Shown: positions 54,780 through 64,000 of the stretch, piece after piece
Numbering within the stretch: position 1 is the first letter of the stretch
Layout of the letters: the number at the start of each line of letters is the position of its first letter
DNA from: Bacillus sp. T3
Lineage (GTDB): Bacteria; Bacillota; Bacilli; Bacillales; Cytobacillaceae
Assembly: GCF_033449965.1 (NCBI RefSeq)
Contig: NZ_CP137761.1
Span: forward strand, 1,674,001 to 1,738,000
Length of the DNA: 64,000 nucleotides
Reading direction: 5' to 3'
Notes under the pieces: model-generated
What the model saw: only the letters and a program-made list of their open reading frames with translations
Databases searched by the model: none
What the model was told of the DNA's origin: nothing
Position numbers and translations under genes: made by a program

Positions 54780-56767
54780 TTGGGACAATTTAAACACTTA
54801 TTTGAAAAAGTAACGATTGGAACTACTGAATTAAATAACAGGATTTTAAGTACCGCACATCAAACCAACCATGTTATAGACGGTATACCTACTTCTGACA
54901 TGACAGCTTATCATGTAGCTCGTGCTAAAGGTGGAGCTGGTTTAATCATTTTAGAAGCAGCTGCTGTTCATACTTCTGGGATGTTAACTGGTCTTACGAT
55001 TGCTGGATATGATGAGAAGGTGAAGCCTGCTTATTCGGAAATAGCAGAACAACTACATCAATATGGTACTAAGGTTTTTGCTCAATTATTTCATGGAGGA
55101 AGAGAAGTAATAGCAAAAGATTATCGTAATGCGGCATGGGCTCCATCTGCTGAACCCAGTTTAAGATTTGGTGCAATGCCCAGACCAATGAGTCTTGCTG
55201 ATATTGAAGAGGTGATCGAAGGGTTTGCTATTTCCGCCAAAATTGCTAAAGAAGCAGGTATTGACGGAGTTGAAGTAGCATGCTCACATGGGTATTTACC
55301 CGCCCAATTTTGGTCAAGTCATACTAACCATAGAAATGATCAATATGGGGGTTCGTTTGAAAACCGAATGCGTTTTACGCTGGAAATTTTGGAGCGAATT
55401 TGGAAGTACGTAGGTGAAGATTTTACAGTAGGTATTCGAATTAGTGCGGACGAAATGACAATGGATGGAACCAAAATATCAGATGCAATAAGAATCGTTG
55501 AATATTTAACAGAAAGAGTTCGAGTTGATTTTATTGATGTTACTTCAGGGGATTCAAGTACTTATGCGGGTTCAACACATATTGCACCAGCTTCTCCAAT
55601 GAAACATGCGTATAATGCACCTCATGCTTTTAAGATTAGAATGGCAGGGGCAGTTCCAGTTTTTGTGGGAACAAGAATCATCGATCCTGTTGTAGCTGAT
55701 CAGATTATTGGTTCTGGAAAAGCAGATGTTGTTGGGATGACTCGGGCCTTAATTGTAGATCCCGAAATGCCAAATAAAGCAAGAAATGGTAATCTCCAGT
55801 CAATTGATGCTTGCTTAGGATGCGTGCAAGCCTGTATTGGTCATTATCATAAGGGTCTAAAAATTGGATGTGTGCAAAATCCTGTTGCTGGCCGAGAGAA
55901 CAATATTGAATCGTTAATTGCTCTTTCAAGGGGAAAACAGCATGTTGTGGTAATTGGAGCAGGGCCAGCGGGACTGCAGGCTGCTATTACTGCGGATCAA
56001 CAAGGGCACGAAGTGACCTTAATTGATCAAGGTGAAGACATCGGGGGATTGCTTCGAACAATGCGCCGTGCTCCAATGCGTCAAGAAGTAGCAGAAACAA
56101 TGCTAGATAATTATACTCGTAAGTTAGCAAAAAGTAAGATTAATATTCGGTTAGGAAAGAAGGTAAGCAGGGAGGATGTATCGGAACTTAAGCCAGATGC
56201 CATCATTTGTGCTGTGGGTTCAAGACCATACTTGCCTCATGTAGAGGGGGTTAATGATCCTCGAGTGATGGCAGTCGATGAATTGTTCAGTAGTACGCCT
56301 AGAAAAGTGGGGCACTGGGTGTTTGTGTTTGATTTTGCAGGGGACTGGGCTGGTATGGAAGCCGCTGTATTCTTGAGGGAAAAAGGTCATATGGTAACTT
56401 TATTGTCTTCAAGACTTTATATTGGTGAAGCGATTCATCAGTATTTACGGAATGAGTACTTGAAGAAGTTATACAATCTGAAAGTAGATCTACGCCCTCA
56501 TTATGACTTTGGGGGATTCAGAATGAACAGCTGGTTATTCGAAACTTATTCTCATCCGAAAAAGAATTGGTGGAAGAATGGGATTCTGTCGTTTTATCGT
56601 TAGGGCGTGTTCCCAATACTGAGTTGTTTGAGCAATTAAAGGACTTAGCTCCTGAAGTCAAGCAGATTGGAGATTGCCTTGCTCCTCGTACTATTGAAGA
56701 GGCAACTTATGAAGGTATGATAGCAGCCCTTAATTTAGGAATTACACAAGTAAAGGTAAATGTTTAG
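54780..56767 (+). CDS. DgcA/trimethylamine-dehydrogenase-like flavoprotein (one frameshift as sequenced)
   Basis: Joined length about 662 residues from a TTG after GAGGTGAGAG. The N-terminal ~370 residues are an Old Yellow Enzyme FMN barrel (FAQLFHGGREV, HGYLPAQFWSSHTNHRND). A [4Fe-4S] motif C-x2-C-x3-C-x11-C begins CLGCVQAC. The C-terminal half is an FAD/NAD domain (VVVIGAGPAGLQAA). The family includes 2,4-dienoyl-CoA reductase, trimethylamine dehydrogenase and N-methyl amino acid demethylases such as DgcA and StcD. The etf and DgcB-like neighbours favour a demethylase. Break near 56555-56560, an A run one short (KKELVEEWDSVVLSLG). Confidence 0.82.
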
Positions 56768-56779
56768 GAGGAGTAATAA

Positions 56780-57550
56780 ATGAATATATTTGTATGCTTA
56801 AAGCGAACATTTGATACGGAAGAAACACTCAGTATTCAGGATGGCCGAGTTAGTGAGGACGGTGCCACTTTTATCATCAACCCTTATGATGAATATGCGG
56901 TTGAAGAGGCTCTGAAATTAAAAGAAGATCATGGAGGAGAAGTGACGGTTGTGACCGTAGGGGAGGAAGAGGCTGAAAATGTACTCCGAACTGCTCTGGC
57001 TATGGGTGCTGACAAAGCAGTGTTAATCAATGATGAGGATTTGGAGAATCATGACCAATTCTCTACGGCTGCGATCTTGGCTTCTTATTTTAAAGATAAA
57101 CAGGTTGATATAATCCTTGCCGGAAATGTAACAGTTGATGGCGGTAGCGGGCAGGTCGGACCGCGTCTTGCTGAAGAACTTGGTATTTTAGCTGTAACCG
57201 CTATTACTAAGCTTACTGTAGATGGAAGCAAAGTGACAGTTGAGCGAGATATTGAAGGCGATTTGGAAGTTGTCGAGGTATCACTTCCATTACTTGTTAC
57301 ATGTCAGCAGGGGTTGAATGAGCCACGTTACCCCTCATTACCTGGAATCATGAAGGCGAAGAAAAAACAGTTGGAAATATTGGATTTGCATGATTTAGAT
57401 CTAGATGAGGAGGATGTTAAAGCGAAAGTAAGCTCAGCAGGAATCTTTTTACCTCCTGCAAAAGCAGCTGGGAAAGTGCTAAACGGGGACATCAATCAGC
57501 AAGTGAATGATCTTTTAAATTTACTAAGAAAAGAAGCAAAAGTCATTTAA
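56780..57550 (+). CDS. etfB: Electron transfer flavoprotein beta subunit
   Basis: 256 residues. VTVGEEEAENVLRTALAMGADKAVLI and LAGNVTVDGGSGQVGPRLAE are the family signature. With EtfA it takes electrons from the flavoprotein dehydrogenase. GGAGGAG precedes the ATG, 12 bases after the flavoprotein stop. Confidence 0.93.
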   Translation: MNIFVCLKRTFDTEETLSIQDGRVSEDGATFIINPYDEYAVEEALKLKEDHGGEVTVVTVGEEEAENVLRTALAMGADKAVLINDEDLENHDQFSTAAILASYFKDKQVDIILAGNVTVDGGSGQVGPRLAEELGILAVTAITKLTVDGSKVTVERDIEGDLEVVEVSLPLLVTCQQGLNEPRYPSLPGIMKAKKKQLEILDLHDLDLDEEDVKAKVSSAGIFLPPAKAAGKVLNGDINQQVNDLLNLLRKEAKVI

Positions 57551-57566
57551 AACGGAGGGCCAAATA

Positions 57567-58541
57567 ATGGGAAAAAAAATATTGGTTTTTGGAGAAATTC
57601 GCGAAGGTGAATTACGTAATGTTAGTTTTGAAGCTATAGCTGCTGCCAAGCAGATGTCAGACGGAGGTGAAGTTGTCGGAGTACTTCTTGGCACCAATGT
57701 TAGTATTCTAGCAAATGATCTGATTTTTTATGGAGCAGACCGAGTCATAATCGTTGAAAACAATCAGTTACAATCTAATACCCCTGATGTTTATTCGCAG
57801 GCTTTACTTCAGGTGATCGAGGTTGAAAAGCCAGAAGTATTCATACTCGGACATACGGCGCTAGGAAAAGATGTTTCACCAAGGATTGCGGCAAAACTGA
57901 AATCAGGTTTAATCTCTGATGTAGTAAGAATTGAAACAGAAGGAGAAGTGGTTCAATTCATCCGTCCGATTTATTCCGGAAAGGCTTTTGAAAAGCTTAT
58001 CGTAAAAGATGGAATTACATTGGTAACAATACGCCCGAATAATATTGCACCATTGGAAAAGGATGTGGCTCGTACAGGGGATGTAGCTGTAATGGATGTT
58101 GTGCTTAAAGATTTACGAACAATTATTAAAGAGGTTGTTCGTAAAGCGACAAATGGGGTCGACCTTTCAGAAGCAAAAATTATTATTTCAGGAGGACGCG
58201 GTGTCAAGAAGAAAGATGGATTTAAACTGCTCCAGGAATTAGCGGATTTATTAGGCGGTGCAGTTGGGGCTTCTCGGGGGGCATGTGATGCTGACTACTG
58301 TGACTATTCTTTGCAGATTGGGCAGACGGGTAAAGTGGTAACACCGGATCTGTATATAGCTTGTGGAATATCAGGAGCCATTCAGCACCTTGCCGGAATG
58401 TCTAACGCGAAAGTAATTGTGGCAATCAATAAGGATCCGGAAGCTAACATCTTTAGTGTTGCTGACTACGGAATCGTAGGTGACTTGTTTGAAGTTGTTC
58501 CTGTTTTGATTGAAGAATTAAAAAGTGCAGCGATTTGCTAG
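57567..58541 (+). CDS. etfA: Electron transfer flavoprotein alpha subunit
   Basis: 324 residues. The C-terminal FAD domain has GGRGVKKKDGF, GASRGACDADYCDYSLQIGQTGKVVTPDLYIACGISGAIQH in segments, and NKDPEANIFSVADYGIVGD. GGAGGG precedes the ATG. The usual RxV segment at GASR(P/A)A reads GASRGA. Confidence 0.93.
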   Translation: MGKKILVFGEIREGELRNVSFEAIAAAKQMSDGGEVVGVLLGTNVSILANDLIFYGADRVIIVENNQLQSNTPDVYSQALLQVIEVEKPEVFILGHTALGKDVSPRIAAKLKSGLISDVVRIETEGEVVQFIRPIYSGKAFEKLIVKDGITLVTIRPNNIAPLEKDVARTGDVAVMDVVLKDLRTIIKEVVRKATNGVDLSEAKIIISGGRGVKKKDGFKLLQELADLLGGAVGASRGACDADYCDYSLQIGQTGKVVTPDLYIACGISGAIQHLAGMSNAKVIVAINKDPEANIFSVADYGIVGDLFEVVPVLIEELKSAAIC

Positions 58542-58614
58542 ATTCACAGGGTCCAATCCACTATAAAAGCAGATGGGATTGGAATAAAGATTAATTTATC
58601 GAAGGGGCGTTAGG

Positions 58615-60699
58615 ATGAATAATTTACAAATACTCAATATTCTTCTATTCCTAATCGTTACTGGCTATGCGTTTTACTTATTTGTAACACTGGTCAAAAC
58701 CCGCTATTTGTATATCAAGTTGGGGAAGAAAGCTGAATTTAATCAAACCACAAAAGATAGAGTTGATGACATTCTCATTAATGTATTGGGGCAAAAAAAG
58801 CTCTTAAAGGATAAAAAAAGCGGAACCATGCATGTCATATATTTCTATGGCTTTCTGCTTGTTCAATTCGGAGCCATTGATCTAATTTTGAAAGGACTCG
58901 CCCCTGGAACTCATCTTCCACTTGGTCCAATTTATTCATATTTCACTTTATTTCAGGAAATTGTTGTTGTAATGATTTTATTCGCAACAGCATGGGGATT
59001 CTACCGACGTTATATTGAAAAACTAGTTCGTTTAAAACGAGGATTTAAAGCAGGGCTTGTCTATTTTTTTCTCACTGGACTAATGCTATGCACATTATTG
59101 GCTAATGGGATGAACATTATTTGGCTCGCAGATGAACCTAGTTGGGCAGAACCTATTGCTTCATTCGTTTCTATCGTATTTAACTGGCTGCCACATAGTG
59201 CTGCAGGTGCCTTATTCTTTGTCTTTTGGTGGGGACATCTTTTATTTTTACTTGCATTTTTAGTGTATATTCCTCAAGGAAAGCACGCTCATTTAATAGC
59301 AGGTATTGCCAATGTTTGGTTAGGACGTACAAGTAACGTCGGCCAATTATCTACAATTGATTTTGAAGATGACTCACAGGAAACATTCGGTGTTGGCAAA
59401 ATAGAAAATTTTAACCAAAAACAACTTTTAGATCTTTATGCCTGTGTGGAGTGTGGACGATGTACCAATATGTGTCCAGCATCAGGAACAGGAAAAATGC
59501 TCTCGCCAAAGGACTTAATTTTAAAATTAAGGGATCATTTAACAGAAAAAGGTGCCGCTGTTACCTCAAAATCACCGTGGATGCCCGCTTTTGCTTTTAA
59601 TAATACTAGAGGGAATCAATTAGCATTAGCAAGCAGAATCGCAGGTGCAAAAGAGTCAGCGGCATCAATCGAAAGTGTTAGTTTGATTGGCGATGTCATT
59701 ACAGAAGAGGAAATATGGGCTTGTACAACTTGCCGCAACTGTGAGGATCAATGTCCTGTTATGAATGAGCATGTAGATAAGATCATTGATTTGCGACGAT
59801 ATCTTGTTCTAACAGAAGGAAAAATGAATCCAGATGCCCAGCGTGCTATTACAAATATTGAACGACAAGGAAATCCATGGGGATTGAACCGTAAGGAACG
59901 GGCTAATTGGAGAAATACCTTTGAGGATGTAATTGTTCCTACCGTTAAAGAGGTAAAAAAAGCAGGAGAAGAATTTGACTTCCTATTCTTTGTTGGATCA
60001 ATGGGTTCTTATGATAACCGTAGTCAAAAAATAGCCCAATCCTTTGCTCGGGTGATGAACCAAGCTGAAGTGAAGCTAGCAATACTTGGTAATGAAGAAA
60101 AGAACTCTGGGGATACACCAAGAAGGATTGGAAATGAGTTTTTATTCCAAGAGTTAGCAATTGCAAATATTGAGACATTTAAAAAGTACGATGTGAAGAA
60201 AATTGTTACGATTGATCCTCATGCCTATAATACACTAAAAAACGAGTATCCAGAATTTGGTTTAGAGGCAGAGGTTTATCATCATACTGAATTGTTAGCA
60301 AAATTAATTAAAGATGGAAAATTAACGCCAAAAAATCAGGTGGATGAATCGATTGTCTACCACGATTCCTGCTATTTGGGGCGCTATAACAACGTGTACG
60401 ATGCCCCACGTGAAATATTAAAATCCATACCTGGCGTTAAACTAAAAGAAACCGAACGAAAACGTGAGAATGCAATGTGTTGTGGGGCTGGTGGTGGACT
60501 TATGTGGATGGAAGAAAATACTGGAACGCGCATCAATGTTGCTAGAACAGAGCAACTTCTTGAAACAAACGCAACCACAATAAGTACTGGATGTCCATAT
60601 TGCTTAACAATGATCGGGGATGGAATTAAAGCAAAAGAAGTGGAAGAAAAAGTGCAAAGTTTAGATGTAGTAGAGATTCTGGAAAAATCACTTCTATAG
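58615..60699 (+). CDS. DgcB/HdrD-like membrane iron-sulfur oxidoreductase
   Basis: 694 residues. The N-terminus has about five to six membrane helices like a nitrate reductase gamma subunit (to residue ~230). Two [4Fe-4S] ferredoxin motifs follow, CVECGRCTNMCP and CTTCRNCEDQCP, then two cysteine-rich CCG-type domains (HDSCYLGRYN with CCGAGGG at about 620; the first copy is degenerate). This is the layout of Etf-menaquinone oxidoreductase-like proteins and DgcB. It probably passes electrons from EtfAB to menaquinone. Confidence 0.85.
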   Translation: MNNLQILNILLFLIVTGYAFYLFVTLVKTRYLYIKLGKKAEFNQTTKDRVDDILINVLGQKKLLKDKKSGTMHVIYFYGFLLVQFGAIDLILKGLAPGTHLPLGPIYSYFTLFQEIVVVMILFATAWGFYRRYIEKLVRLKRGFKAGLVYFFLTGLMLCTLLANGMNIIWLADEPSWAEPIASFVSIVFNWLPHSAAGALFFVFWWGHLLFLLAFLVYIPQGKHAHLIAGIANVWLGRTSNVGQLSTIDFEDDSQETFGVGKIENFNQKQLLDLYACVECGRCTNMCPASGTGKMLSPKDLILKLRDHLTEKGAAVTSKSPWMPAFAFNNTRGNQLALASRIAGAKESAASIESVSLIGDVITEEEIWACTTCRNCEDQCPVMNEHVDKIIDLRRYLVLTEGKMNPDAQRAITNIERQGNPWGLNRKERANWRNTFEDVIVPTVKEVKKAGEEFDFLFFVGSMGSYDNRSQKIAQSFARVMNQAEVKLAILGNEEKNSGDTPRRIGNEFLFQELAIANIETFKKYDVKKIVTIDPHAYNTLKNEYPEFGLEAEVYHHTELLAKLIKDGKLTPKNQVDESIVYHDSCYLGRYNNVYDAPREILKSIPGVKLKETERKRENAMCCGAGGGLMWMEENTGTRINVARTEQLLETNATTISTGCPYCLTMIGDGIKAKEVEEKVQSLDVVEILEKSLL

Positions 60700-60734
60700 A
60701 AATAACTAACTAATAGTCTAAGGGGGAATTTTAT

Positions 60735-61085
60735 ATGGGGAAATTTGTAACTCTATTAAAAGAAAGCGAAGCCAAATATGAGGAGGTACCCGGTGCTCTC
60801 GGAGATCTCGCAATCTTCTCAAGAAATCTTAATGGGTTATCGAGCACAATTGGCTGCGGATTTAAGCATTTAAAAAAGGCTAGATTCGATTGGGAACTGA
60901 AATATGATGAAGCTATTTATGTAGTTTTCGGTGACATGTTTATAATCGAGGATGGTAATAAAATTGAAGCTAAAGAAGGTGACCTATACTTCCTTAGGGA
61001 AGGGGCAAAAGTAAATTATGGCACCGATAATGAAGTTAAATTTTTCTATTCTGTATACCCTATAAATTGGAGGGATATTAAATAA
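60735..61085 (+). CDS. Small cupin domain protein
   Basis: 116 residues. A single beta-barrel with EAIYVVFGDMFIIEDGNKIEAKEGDLYFLREG, similar to EutQ-like cupins. Few His residues in the metal positions, so metal binding is doubtful. AAGGGGGA precedes the ATG. Last gene of the sigma-54 operon. Confidence 0.75.
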   Translation: MGKFVTLLKESEAKYEEVPGALGDLAIFSRNLNGLSSTIGCGFKHLKKARFDWELKYDEAIYVVFGDMFIIEDGNKIEAKEGDLYFLREGAKVNYGTDNEVKFFYSVYPINWRDIK

Positions 61086-61252
61086 GTATGTTGGAAAAAT
61101 TGTCTTAATCGAACACGAAAAAACTAGCTTTAGTTTGCCCTTGGAAGACTCTTAATGAAAAGTCTATTAAACTCAAACTTTTAAACTCATTGTTTGAATC
61201 CATAAATGTTCACTATTATATAGCTTTTCTATATATTAAGTTTCTCAAATTG

Positions 61253-61309
61253 CACTAGTGTTGCACTAAATAGACTGAAAATTTCGATACTATCCAAACG
61301 ACACTAGTG
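61253..61309 (+). promoter_or_regulatory. Paired CACTAGTG palindromes upstream of the aldehyde dehydrogenase
   Basis: The 8-bp palindrome CACTAGTG occurs at 61253-61260 and 61302-61309, with AAATTG before the first and CAAATTT after the second, so the pair is also inverted as a whole. Confidence 0.45.
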
Positions 61310-61348
61310 ATCAAATTTAAATAAAAATTGTAAAAAGAGGAGTTAAAT

Positions 61349-62773
61349 ATGAGAAAAAGATTATTTATTAATGGCGAATGGGTTGAATCCCAAAACTACA
61401 AATTGCTTCTTTCTCCCTATAAGCAGGAAGTAATAGCAGAAATTCCTTTGGCAACAGTGGAAGAAACCGATATGGCGATTGAATCAGCATATCGTGCCCG
61501 GGAAGTCATGGCCAAAATGCCAGCCCATCAGCGAGCAACGATTCTCGAAAAGTTATCTCACCTTTTGGAAGAAAGGTCAGAGGAAGCTGCTCGCATCATT
61601 GCTTTAGAAGCAGCCAAGCCAATAAAAACGGCAAGGGTTGAAGTTGCTCGTACAGTCCAAACTTATAAATTCGCAGCAGAAGAAGCAAAGAGAATCCACG
61701 GTGAAACAATACCGATGGATGCTGCACCTGGTGGTGAAAGAAGAGTTGGCTATACTTATCGGGAACCAATTGGAGTAATTGGAGCTATCACACCATTTAA
61801 TTTCCCCATGAACTTGGTAGCACATAAGATTGGCCCTGCAATTGCTGCGGGGAACACCATTGTTCTAAAGCCAGCAGACCAAACACCTTTATCCGCACTA
61901 TACCTTGCTGAACTCTTGCAAGAAGCAGGGTTGCCTGCCGGAGCACTTAATGTTGTGACGGGTGAGGGGAAAAAGGTAGGCGAGTATATCGTAACCGATT
62001 CACGGGTCGCTATGATTACCTTTACTGGAAGTCCTGCTGTAGGTATTGGGATCCGTAATAAGGCCGGATTAAAGCGTGTAACCCTTGAGTTAGGATCGAA
62101 TGCAGCAGTAATTGTTGATAAAGGAGTTGAAGTCGATAAGATCATTAGCCGATGTGTAATGGGGGCATTTTCGAACCAAGGTCAGGTCTGTATTTCATTG
62201 CAACGTATTTATGTACATGAAGATGTATATGAGAAATTTGTTGAGAAATTCGTGGAGGCAACTAAAAATCTAAAATTAGGTGATCCGCTTGATTCAACAA
62301 CTGATATATCTGTATTAATTTCAACAAAGGATGTCCAAAGAACCATGGATTGGATTGAAGAAGCAAGAGCAAATGGAGCGAAGATCGCGATTGGTGGAGC
62401 ATCTGAGGGTAATATTGTTTATCCTTCGGTCATTTTAGATGCAGATTCTAGCTTAAAAGTATCTTGTCAGGAAGTATTTGCACCAATTGTGTTAATCAAT
62501 AAAATAAAGTCAGTTGATGAAGCGTTTAATTTGGTTAATGATTCACGATATGGTCTACAAGCTGGGATATATACTGAGAATATTAAGAATGCACTAGATG
62601 CAGCAGAAAAGTTACACGTTGGCGGTGTAATGATTAATGACATCCCTACCTTCCGTGTAGATCATATGCCATATGGTGGAGTAAAAGAAAGTGGTACTGG
62701 TCGAGAGGGAATTAAATATGCAATTGAAGAAATGACTGAAATGAAACTAGTTATCTGGAACCGAAATGATTAA
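61349..62773 (+). CDS. NAD(P)-dependent aldehyde dehydrogenase
   Basis: 474 residues. PFNFPMN and KPADQTP bind the nucleotide, LELGSNAAV holds the general base Glu and GQVCISLQRIYV the catalytic Cys. It resembles lactaldehyde/succinate-semialdehyde-type enzymes. GAGGAG precedes the ATG. It has its own upstream region, so it may be regulated apart from the etf operon. Substrate unknown. Confidence 0.9.
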   Translation: MRKRLFINGEWVESQNYKLLLSPYKQEVIAEIPLATVEETDMAIESAYRAREVMAKMPAHQRATILEKLSHLLEERSEEAARIIALEAAKPIKTARVEVARTVQTYKFAAEEAKRIHGETIPMDAAPGGERRVGYTYREPIGVIGAITPFNFPMNLVAHKIGPAIAAGNTIVLKPADQTPLSALYLAELLQEAGLPAGALNVVTGEGKKVGEYIVTDSRVAMITFTGSPAVGIGIRNKAGLKRVTLELGSNAAVIVDKGVEVDKIISRCVMGAFSNQGQVCISLQRIYVHEDVYEKFVEKFVEATKNLKLGDPLDSTTDISVLISTKDVQRTMDWIEEARANGAKIAIGGASEGNIVYPSVILDADSSLKVSCQEVFAPIVLINKIKSVDEAFNLVNDSRYGLQAGIYTENIKNALDAAEKLHVGGVMINDIPTFRVDHMPYGGVKESGTGREGIKYAIEEMTEMKLVIWNRND

Positions 62774-63082
62774 AAGTGGTATGAAAGAGGGAAAAAACAA
62801 TTATTCAACGAATTCTGTATATCAACGAGGATAATGTGATCATTTAAATTACCACTTAAATGGGCTTAGGAATTAGATGATAGCTAAAAAATAAAATTCG
62901 TAAGGATTCATTGTGCAACCCAAAGAAGGAATTTAGGCTTGTTTATTTACACCGAAACTTGAATTAAGAATTATTCAATTGAAAGCGTTTTTATTTAGGT
63001 GTACTTCAATTAGTTTACTATCTTCTTTATTTATTCATTTTAATCACCAGATTAAAATAATCTATCAAAAAGGGGATTTGAT
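62774..63082. other. Intergenic region before the transporter gene
   Basis: 309 bases without a gene or clear terminator. Apart from the cre-like site at 62980 nothing is recognised. Confidence 0.5.
62980..62993 (+). promoter_or_regulatory. cre-like site (CcpA)
   Basis: TGAAAGCGTTTTTA matches TGWAANCGNTNWCA except for one base. It lies 90 bases before the transporter start and suggests carbon catabolite control. Confidence 0.5.
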
Positions 63083-64000
63083 ATGAAAAGGATCATAACA
63101 GCTACATCATTAGGTAATATTATTGAGTGGTATGAATATGGTGTTTATAGTTATATGGCTGCTATTATAGGAGCGCAATTTTTCCCAGAAAGCAACAAGA
63201 TGACAGCTCTGTTAAGTGGTTTTGCTATTTTTGCGATTTCCTTTATCGTCAGACCGCTAGGAGGTATTATCTTTGGTTCAATTGGGGATCGATTTGGTCG
63301 AAAGCAGATCATGCTAATTACTATTCTGTTGATGTCATTCTCAGGAGCTGCACTTGGTTTACTTCCCAATTATAATTCCATAGGTTTAATGGCGCCGATT
63401 CTGTTAATCATTCTGCGGATTGGACAGGGCTTAGCAGCAGGGGGAGAATACGCAGGCGCTACTGTTTATGTAAATGAATCTGCTGATAAATCTCGCCGAG
63501 GTTTTTTTGCGAGTTTTCTTGAAGCAGGTACAGTAATTGGTTATCTTATAGGATCATTGGTTGTAGCTTTGCTTACCTTCCTGCTTGGCCAAGACGATAT
63601 GTCAGCTTGGGGATGGCGTATCCCGTTTCTTTTGTCACTACCTTTAGCATTGGCAGGATTATATATCAGAGTAAAACTTGAGGATTCACCAGCTTTTACC
63701 CAGATGAAAAATGAAAACAGTCTATCAAAGGAGCCTCTTCGAGAAGTGTTTTCAACATCTAAAAAACCATTGATAGTTTCCTTTTTAATTTTGGCATACG
63801 CCTATTGTGGTTATTATACCGTGATGACATTTATTCCCTCATATTTCTCTAGCCAGGTTGGCTTATCGACATCTGACTCATTCAAGGCAACTACAATTGG
63901 CATGATATTAATGATTATTCTCATTGTTACTTTTGGGGCTTTAAGTGACCGTATTGGTAAAAGGCTACTCTTATTTTTGTCTTCTTTATTTGGTGTTTTA
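63083..64000 (+). CDS. MHS family (ProP-like) MFS transporter, N-terminal part
   Basis: The first ~306 residues are in the window; the gene runs off the right edge. LGNIIEWYEYGVYSY and GDRFGRKQIML are signatures of the metabolite:H+ symporter branch, which includes proline/betaine and citrate/shikimate carriers. About eight membrane helices are visible. AAGGGGA precedes the ATG. Its position suggests it imports the substrate of the nearby pathway. Confidence 0.88.
   Translation, partial: MKRIITATSLGNIIEWYEYGVYSYMAAIIGAQFFPESNKMTALLSGFAIFAISFIVRPLGGIIFGSIGDRFGRKQIMLITILLMSFSGAALGLLPNYNSIGLMAPILLIILRIGQGLAAGGEYAGATVYVNESADKSRRGFFASFLEAGTVIGYLIGSLVVALLTFLLGQDDMSAWGWRIPFLLSLPLALAGLYIRVKLEDSPAFTQMKNENSLSKEPLREVFSTSKKPLIVSFLILAYAYCGYYTVMTFIPSYFSSQVGLSTSDSFKATTIGMILMIILIVTFGALSDRIGKRLLLFLSSLFGVL

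Larger units (their letters stand above)
54551..54868 (+). repeat. Tandem duplication of promoter plus gene start
   Basis: Two direct repeats with a period of 159 bases. Each has a -24/-12 promoter, a GAGAGAACT ribosome-site region and the sequence encoding the flavoprotein N-terminus (FKHLFEKVTIGTTE). The first copy has early stop codons; the second leads into the full gene. Confidence 0.85.

Noticed and set aside
1..64000. CRISPR arrays, tRNA or rRNA genes
   Set aside because: No regularly spaced repeats and no tRNA- or rRNA-like sequences were noticed on reading.

Overview
The window reads as a chromosome segment of an endospore-forming member of the Bacillaceae. The left part keeps the Bacillus subtilis gene order brxA(yphP)-ypiP-ypjP-thyA-dfrA-plsC(ypkP)-ilvA ... 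ypmQ(sco)-ypmS ... msrA/msrB. A YjcZ-type small sporulation protein and a yodTSRQP/kamA/yokU lysine locus point the same way. The exact species cannot be named from the sequence alone. Recognition of families is from memory of their motifs; no database search was run.

Layout. (1) 1-9.5 kb: housekeeping block (bacilliredoxin tail, methyltransferase, aminotransferase, YpjP, TerC, a DUF123 protein, a lethal-factor-like metalloprotease, thyA-dfrA, plsC, ilvA), with two inverted copies of a GC-rich ~133-bp intergenic repeat. (2) 9.6-21.2 kb: tatA, tatC and an 11-gene [NiFe] uptake hydrogenase operon (small and large subunits, cytochrome b, protease, an all-cysteine Rieske-like protein, hypABFCDE), lying between ilvA and the ypmQ/ypmS block. 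The small subunit has a twin-arginine signal, so the neighbouring Tat genes probably export it. (3) 21-31.8 kb: class D sortase, DegV, SCO, YpmS, an RNA methyltransferase, DUF4397 protein, msrA/msrB, DUF502 protein, a YjcZ-like peptide, an FAD protein and an S66 peptidase. Two 177-bp copies of a second dispersed repeat lie here. (4) 31.9-40.1 kb: beta-lysine catabolism (yodTSRQP, a sigma-54 activator, kamA, yokU). A -24/-12 promoter and two identical-pattern dyads indicate sigma-54 control. (5) 40.1-52 kb: accessory island. Two further partial copies of the kamA 3' end plus yokU (about 44.5 and 51.4 kb) punctuate two cargo blocks. The first holds a membrane protein and a ClpB-like AAA+ ATPase (candidate defence or stress system). 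The second holds a LuxR regulator, a five-haem cytochrome, a secreted flavin reductase lipoprotein, NusG-II and Gx proteins, an ECF T component and an SMR remnant, resembling flavin-based extracellular electron transfer loci. (6) 52-64 kb: a CBS/PAS sigma-54 activator facing an operon with tandem -24/-12 promoters. The operon encodes a DgcA/trimethylamine-dehydrogenase-like flavoprotein, EtfBA, a membrane iron-sulfur oxidoreductase and a cupin, followed by an aldehyde dehydrogenase and an MHS-type transporter. It is probably a catabolic pathway for an N-methylated amine or similar substrate.

Sequence quality. About twenty genes are broken by single-base indels. All twelve insertions I could place in genes fall at CCGG sites (nine read CCWGG where the reading frame wants CCGG). 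The deletions fall mostly in homopolymer runs. I take most of these as sequencing errors in intact genes, with a possible underlying CCGG methylation signal. Such genes are given as one span and the disruption is described.
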